NCBI RefSeq assembly: GCF_020164455.1 | Contig: NZ_JAIQWW010000003.1 | Span: 1-64,000, forward strand | Reading direction: 5' to 3' | From: Phyllobacterium chamaecytisi | GTDB lineage: Bacteria > Pseudomonadota > Alphaproteobacteria > Rhizobiales > Rhizobiaceae | DNA length: 64,000 bases | Shown here: positions 60,821 to 64,000 of the stretch, piece after piece | How positions within the stretch are numbered: position 1 is the stretch's first letter | How the letters are laid out: every line of letters starts with the position of its first letter | The notes under the pieces: generated by a model | Databases searched by the model: none | Seen by the model: only the letters and a program-made list of their open reading frames with translations | Told to the model about the DNA's origin: nothing | Made by a program: the position numbers and the translations under genes

Positions 60821-61816
60821 TTAGTCATATCCTTCCTCCTCGACGGCCTTGCCCTTGAACAACCAGTAGACGACCATTGTGTAAATCAGCGTGAGTGGGA
60901 AGACAAAAATACCCGCGCCCCAGAACAGAAACGATAGACTAGAGCGGGGAGCGGCCGCATCGTTGAGCGTGATCGAGAAGGGGATGATGTACGGATAAAA
61001 TGAAGCTGCTAGCGTCGCGAAGGCTGAGATAAATAGGGTCACTGCACCTATGAACGGAAGCGCGTCGAATTTGTTGCTGCAGCCGCGGAAAATCAGGAAG
61101 CATCCGAAAACGCCGAGAACTGGGAATACGACGAGCCCGGGCCGCTCGATCCACCTGGTCATGACAGGCAATTCCATTGCCAACGAAAAGAAGAACGCGA
61201 TCACGACAAATGCAATGACACCGATGAGCAGTTTGACAATTTGGCGATAAGCCGCATCGCGCAGGTCACCCTCGGTCTTCTTCACGAGCCATGTCGCCCC
61301 GAGCAAAGCGTAACCGAGACATAGTCCGATCCCGCACAGGATTGAAAATGGAGTTAGCCATCCGAGAGGCGTACCCGAATAGCGGCCAGCAGCATTGGGT
61401 ATTCCAACAACCATCGCCCCCACTGCCGCGCCCTGCACAAAGGTGGCAACGATCGATCCGGTCGTGAACCCTGCGTCCCACAGCCATTTTTTGGTGACGC
61501 TCTTTTCCCGGAATTCGAAGGCGACGCCGCGGAAGATCAATGCGCCCAACATTAGGATCATAGGCAGATAGAATGCGCTGAGTAACAAGGCATATACGAC
61601 AGGGAACGCACCGAAGAGTATTGAGGCGGTCAGGATCAACCAAGTCTCGTTGCCATCCCACACAGGGGCGATTGAGTTGAGCATCTGTTTTTTGTGTTTG
61701 GCGTCCCGAACGAACCCGAACAGAATACCGACACCGAGATCAAAACCATCCAAAAGAATGTAGAGCAGTAGCGTGAGGCCAAGGGCGGCCGTCCAGAACT
61801 CAACCATGTCAGTCAC
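60821..61816 (-). CDS. cydB: Cytochrome bd/cyanide-insensitive quinol oxidase subunit II
   Basis: A 331-aa eight- to nine-span subunit. The family signature DGNETWLILTASILFGAFP is present near residue 55, with the opening LDGFDLGVGILFGF. It overlaps the subunit I gene by 4 bases (ATGA). The pair reduces oxygen with quinol without pumping protons, so it supports growth under low oxygen or respiratory inhibition. Confidence 0.92.
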   Translation of the reverse strand: MTDMVEFWTAALGLTLLLYILLDGFDLGVGILFGFVRDAKHKKQMLNSIAPVWDGNETWLILTASILFGAFPVVYALLLSAFYLPMILMLGALIFRGVAFEFREKSVTKKWLWDAGFTTGSIVATFVQGAAVGAMVVGIPNAAGRYSGTPLGWLTPFSILCGIGLCLGYALLGATWLVKKTEGDLRDAAYRQIVKLLIGVIAFVVIAFFFSLAMELPVMTRWIERPGLVVFPVLGVFGCFLIFRGCSNKFDALPFIGAVTLFISAFATLAASFYPYIIPFSITLNDAAAPRSSLSFLFWGAGIFVFPLTLIYTMVVYWLFKGKAVEEEGYD

Positions 61817-63219
61817 TCCGCAGGGCTGGGCGGTGTGCCGGGGCTACCACCTGTCATTGCCAAAGGCCGTTTGAAATTTGCCCCGTCACCGATTGACTCG
61901 GTTGCCTCAGCTGGGCCGATGCGTAGCAGTCGGTACACATAAATGACCCCCGCAACGGAAATGATGCTGTAGATGACTGCGAACAGAGCGAAGCTGATGG
62001 CGACTTGGCCAACTGTGAGCGAGGGTGTTACGGCATGCTCTGTTCGCAGGAGGCCGTAGACGGTCCATGGCTGTCGTCCGACCTCCGCCGTGAACCATCC
62101 GGTCAGCGTGGCGATAAAGCCCAAGGGAAAGCTGAAAAAAACCGCCCACAGCAATAGCCTTTGTCCGCTCAAGCGCCGCTTGTAGATGATCCATGAGCCA
62201 TACCACGCCAGCGCCAGCATGATTAGTCCGCAACCCACCATGATCCGGAACGCGAAGAAAGGGATTACGACAGGTGGACGCAGATCCTTGGGAAAGCTCT
62301 TCAGGCCAACTTCTTCCGACGTAAAACTCATCGACCCGATTAGGCTCCCAAGATATGGGATAGTGATCGCGTAGGAGTTTGACTCAGTGGCCTCGTCAGG
62401 CCATGCGATGACGACCTCCGACGCCGGCTGCTCGTTCTCCCAGCGGCCCTCGATTGCGGCGAACTTCGCCGGCTGCTTGTCGTGCACATACTCCCCGGTC
62501 AGGTGTCCAAAGAAAATCTGGATCGGTACAAGGATGGCGGCCAGACCGAGGCCCATCCGCATCATGGAAATTCCTTCCGCTTGAAGACGTTTATCGATGA
62601 GGTACCATGCCCCGGTCGCCGCTATGCAGAAGGACGTTGTCACATAGGCAGCCAGAATCATGTGCGGGAAGCGAACCCAAACCACGGGACTGAAGATGAT
62701 TGCCGACCAGTCCGTGGCGATGAAGATGCCGTTCGCGTCGATCTCGTAGCCGACCGGCCACTGCATCCAAGAATTGTTGACCATGATCCAGAACGATGAG
62801 AGGCTTGTTCCAAGCGTGACCATGGCGCAGGCGAATAGGTAGACCCAGGCAGGCACACGGTTTCGGCCGAACATCATGACGCCGAAGAAGCTGGCTTCTA
62901 GGGCGAATGCAGTGAAGCTTTCATAGCCTAGAAGCGGACCCTGGATAGGGCCGGTGCGCATCGACAGCTCGCTCCAGTTGGTGCCGAATTGGAAAGCCAT
63001 GACGATTCCTGTCACGACACCCAGACCAAAGGCGATCGCGAATATTTTGAGCCAGAAATCCGAGAGACGGCGATAGATGTGACGTTCAGTGACGAGGTAC
63101 ATTGCGTTCAGCACCGTCAGCCACGCCGCCAGGCCAACCGTAAAAGCCGGGAAAATTATGTGAAACGAAACGGTAAAGGCGAACTGCAGTCGTGATAGAA
63201 AAAGCGCAGTAATTTCCAT
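61813..63219 (-). CDS. cydA: Cytochrome bd/cyanide-insensitive quinol oxidase subunit I
   Basis: A 468-aa subunit I with nine spans. Motifs: SRLQFAFTVSFHIIFPAFTV (N-terminal helix with a haem ligand His), GRNRVPAWVYLFACAMVTLG, and GRQPWTVYGLLRTEHAVTP, the bd signature. The short quinol-binding loop points to the cyanide-insensitive (CioA) subtype. It precedes subunit II and is 269 bases downstream of the PoxB-like gene on the same strand. A truncated relative lies at 42679. Confidence 0.92.
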   Translation of the reverse strand: MEITALFLSRLQFAFTVSFHIIFPAFTVGLAAWLTVLNAMYLVTERHIYRRLSDFWLKIFAIAFGLGVVTGIVMAFQFGTNWSELSMRTGPIQGPLLGYESFTAFALEASFFGVMMFGRNRVPAWVYLFACAMVTLGTSLSSFWIMVNNSWMQWPVGYEIDANGIFIATDWSAIIFSPVVWVRFPHMILAAYVTTSFCIAATGAWYLIDKRLQAEGISMMRMGLGLAAILVPIQIFFGHLTGEYVHDKQPAKFAAIEGRWENEQPASEVVIAWPDEATESNSYAITIPYLGSLIGSMSFTSEEVGLKSFPKDLRPPVVIPFFAFRIMVGCGLIMLALAWYGSWIIYKRRLSGQRLLLWAVFFSFPLGFIATLTGWFTAEVGRQPWTVYGLLRTEHAVTPSLTVGQVAISFALFAVIYSIISVAGVIYVYRLLRIGPAEATESIGDGANFKRPLAMTGGSPGTPPSPAE

Positions 63220-63488
63220 GGGTTAACCTCCGTTGTCGTAGTTATCGACCTTGGCCCGTGTTCGTGTGCTGGCGGCCGCACTTCGCGGCATCAACCGGCT
63301 CATGCCGGCGTCCTCGAATTTCGAATTCCAACGGCGTAATGACACCAATCGGGTCCGTTGCGTGCTGTTCGCTACTATCCCTAAGAAGTCCCGTAAGCTT
63401 CTTGAGGGACGGCGACCGCCCGTCACCGCGAGATCTGAAAGCGTGTAGATGTGGGGCCTAGGGAGAAGCCAGGCGCTGGCCACCGCAG

Positions 63489-64000
63489 TTAGATATTCTC
63501 GGTGACCATTTCCCAAACATCGTGACCCTTACCCTTGAGGATGGCCCGGGCGCTGTAGACGGCCATTCCGACCACGGCTTCGGGAGAGACGAACGGCGTC
63601 GGCGGGTTGACCAGCTGCATTGGGTTCACCTTGACGTCCAGAAGAGCCGGACCGGGCTGGGCGAGCCATTCTCGGATGGCACCGTCGAGGTCATCGGCCT
63701 TCGTAACAGTGCGACCCCAAAGACCCATTGCGGTCGCAACGGCACCGAAGTTGGGATTTTCGAGGTGAGTGAAGACGGGTACAAGCCCCGCAGCCTTTTG
63801 CTCGATATCTACAAAGCCGAGCTTCGAGTTGTCATAGACCACAAGTTTAATCGGAAGCTTTTCCTGTACCGTCGTGAGAAGATCGCCCATCAGCATTGTC
63901 AGACCGCCGTCGCCGCAAAGGGCAATCACCTGGCGGCCGGGTTGGGCCTTCTGAAGCCCCAGTGCCGTAGGCATCCCGCCCGCCATTGTTCCGTGGAGCA
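63489..64000 (-). CDS. poxB: Pyruvate oxidase/thiamine-diphosphate enzyme, C-terminal part (cut by window edge)
   Basis: The last about 170 residues of a thiamine-diphosphate enzyme. The cofactor motif GDGGLTMLMGDLLTTVQ... ending VVYDN is complete, then LGFVDIEQKAAGL. The frame continues past 64000 (LHGTMAGGMPTALG), so the gene is cut by the window edge. The GLVPVFTHLENPNFG block and the short C-terminus fit the ubiquinone-dependent PoxB group, which converts pyruvate to acetate and feeds electrons to quinones; acetolactate synthase-like enzymes are an alternative. Quinol oxidase genes follow on the same strand. Confidence 0.85.
   Translation of the reverse strand, partial: LHGTMAGGMPTALGLQKAQPGRQVIALCGDGGLTMLMGDLLTTVQEKLPIKLVVYDNSKLGFVDIEQKAAGLVPVFTHLENPNFGAVATAMGLWGRTVTKADDLDGAIREWLAQPGPALLDVKVNPMQLVNPPTPFVSPEAVVGMAVYSARAILKGKGHDVWEMVTENI

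Noticed and set aside
63223-63516. 97-codon frame between cydA and poxB
   Set aside because: It overlaps the poxB end, has no ribosome binding site or motif and a skewed composition.
1-64000. CRISPR array, tRNA, rRNA, replication origin or insertion sequence
   Set aside because: Scanned for regular repeats, cloverleaf-like and CCA-ending elements, RepABC-type genes and transposases; none is visible. The integrase remnant is the only mobility gene.

Overview
The window looks like an accessory region of an alphaproteobacterium, most likely Hyphomicrobiales/Rhizobiales (Mesorhizobium/Phyllobacterium/Ochrobactrum-like). The evidence is indirect: moderately high GC, an integrase of a type common in rhizobial genomes, many ABC, RND and enolase-superfamily catabolic genes, and GntR/LysR/AraC regulators. 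There is no rRNA, tRNA, ribosomal or replication gene in 64 kb, so a megaplasmid, chromid or large island fits better than core chromosome. Genus and replicon are inference.

Layout. 0.3-1.0 kb: a frameshifted tyrosine recombinase. 1.4-3.8 kb: an NmrA-like reductase and a DoxX-like membrane protein, divergent from a LysR regulator. 5.3-14.1 kb: the most unusual block. It holds two paralogous AraC regulators, a cytochrome P450 with a twin-arginine leader, two tandem small secreted proteins, a lipoprotein alpha/beta hydrolase and small membrane proteins. Three copies of one oriented motif (GTAAC-N-GTTAC followed by GTACTG) lie upstream of the two AraC genes and one secreted-protein gene. 14.2-19.8 kb: a fragment of an AI-2E-type permease, a GltS-like glutamate symporter and an RND efflux pair. 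20-21.7 kb: a beta-helix/membrane protein. 22-27.6 kb: an Mrp/Mbh-type cation/proton antiporter operon with rearranged subunits and a double-length antiporter protein. 27.6-28.8 kb: a graveyard with fragments of a possible cupin gene, a ketopantoate reductase and a haloacid dehalogenase. Then come a ClC chloride channel, about 1 kb without genes, and an SMR/DMT-type protein divergent from a GntR regulator.

31.6-41.5 kb is a catabolic operon: GntR regulator, two enolase-superfamily enzymes, a peptide/opine-type ABC importer (Tat-exported binding protein, two permeases, fused double ATPase) and an Ldh-family oxidoreductase. The set fits uptake of a cyclic amino acid or sugar acid followed by dehydration and reduction, for example a 3-hydroxyproline-like compound. 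42.7-46.2 kb: a 36-codon stump of a cytochrome bd subunit I gene directly precedes an AaeB/AaeX/AaeA-type (FUSC) efflux operon. 46.8-57.0 kb: a FAD/Fe-S D-lactate-dehydrogenase-type enzyme and a complete malonate decarboxylase operon (mdcA-C-D-E-G-B, an AEC transporter, mdcH). 57.2-64 kb: a secreted alpha/beta hydrolase, then an operon-like run (transcribed right to left) of PoxB (cut by the window edge), cytochrome bd/CIO subunits I and II, a triple-PAS histidine kinase and an Ohr peroxidase.

The general theme is uptake, efflux and oxidation of organic acids and aromatics plus envelope stress functions, with many truncated genes showing repeated recombination. Product names rest on motif and family recognition by eye; no database search was run.
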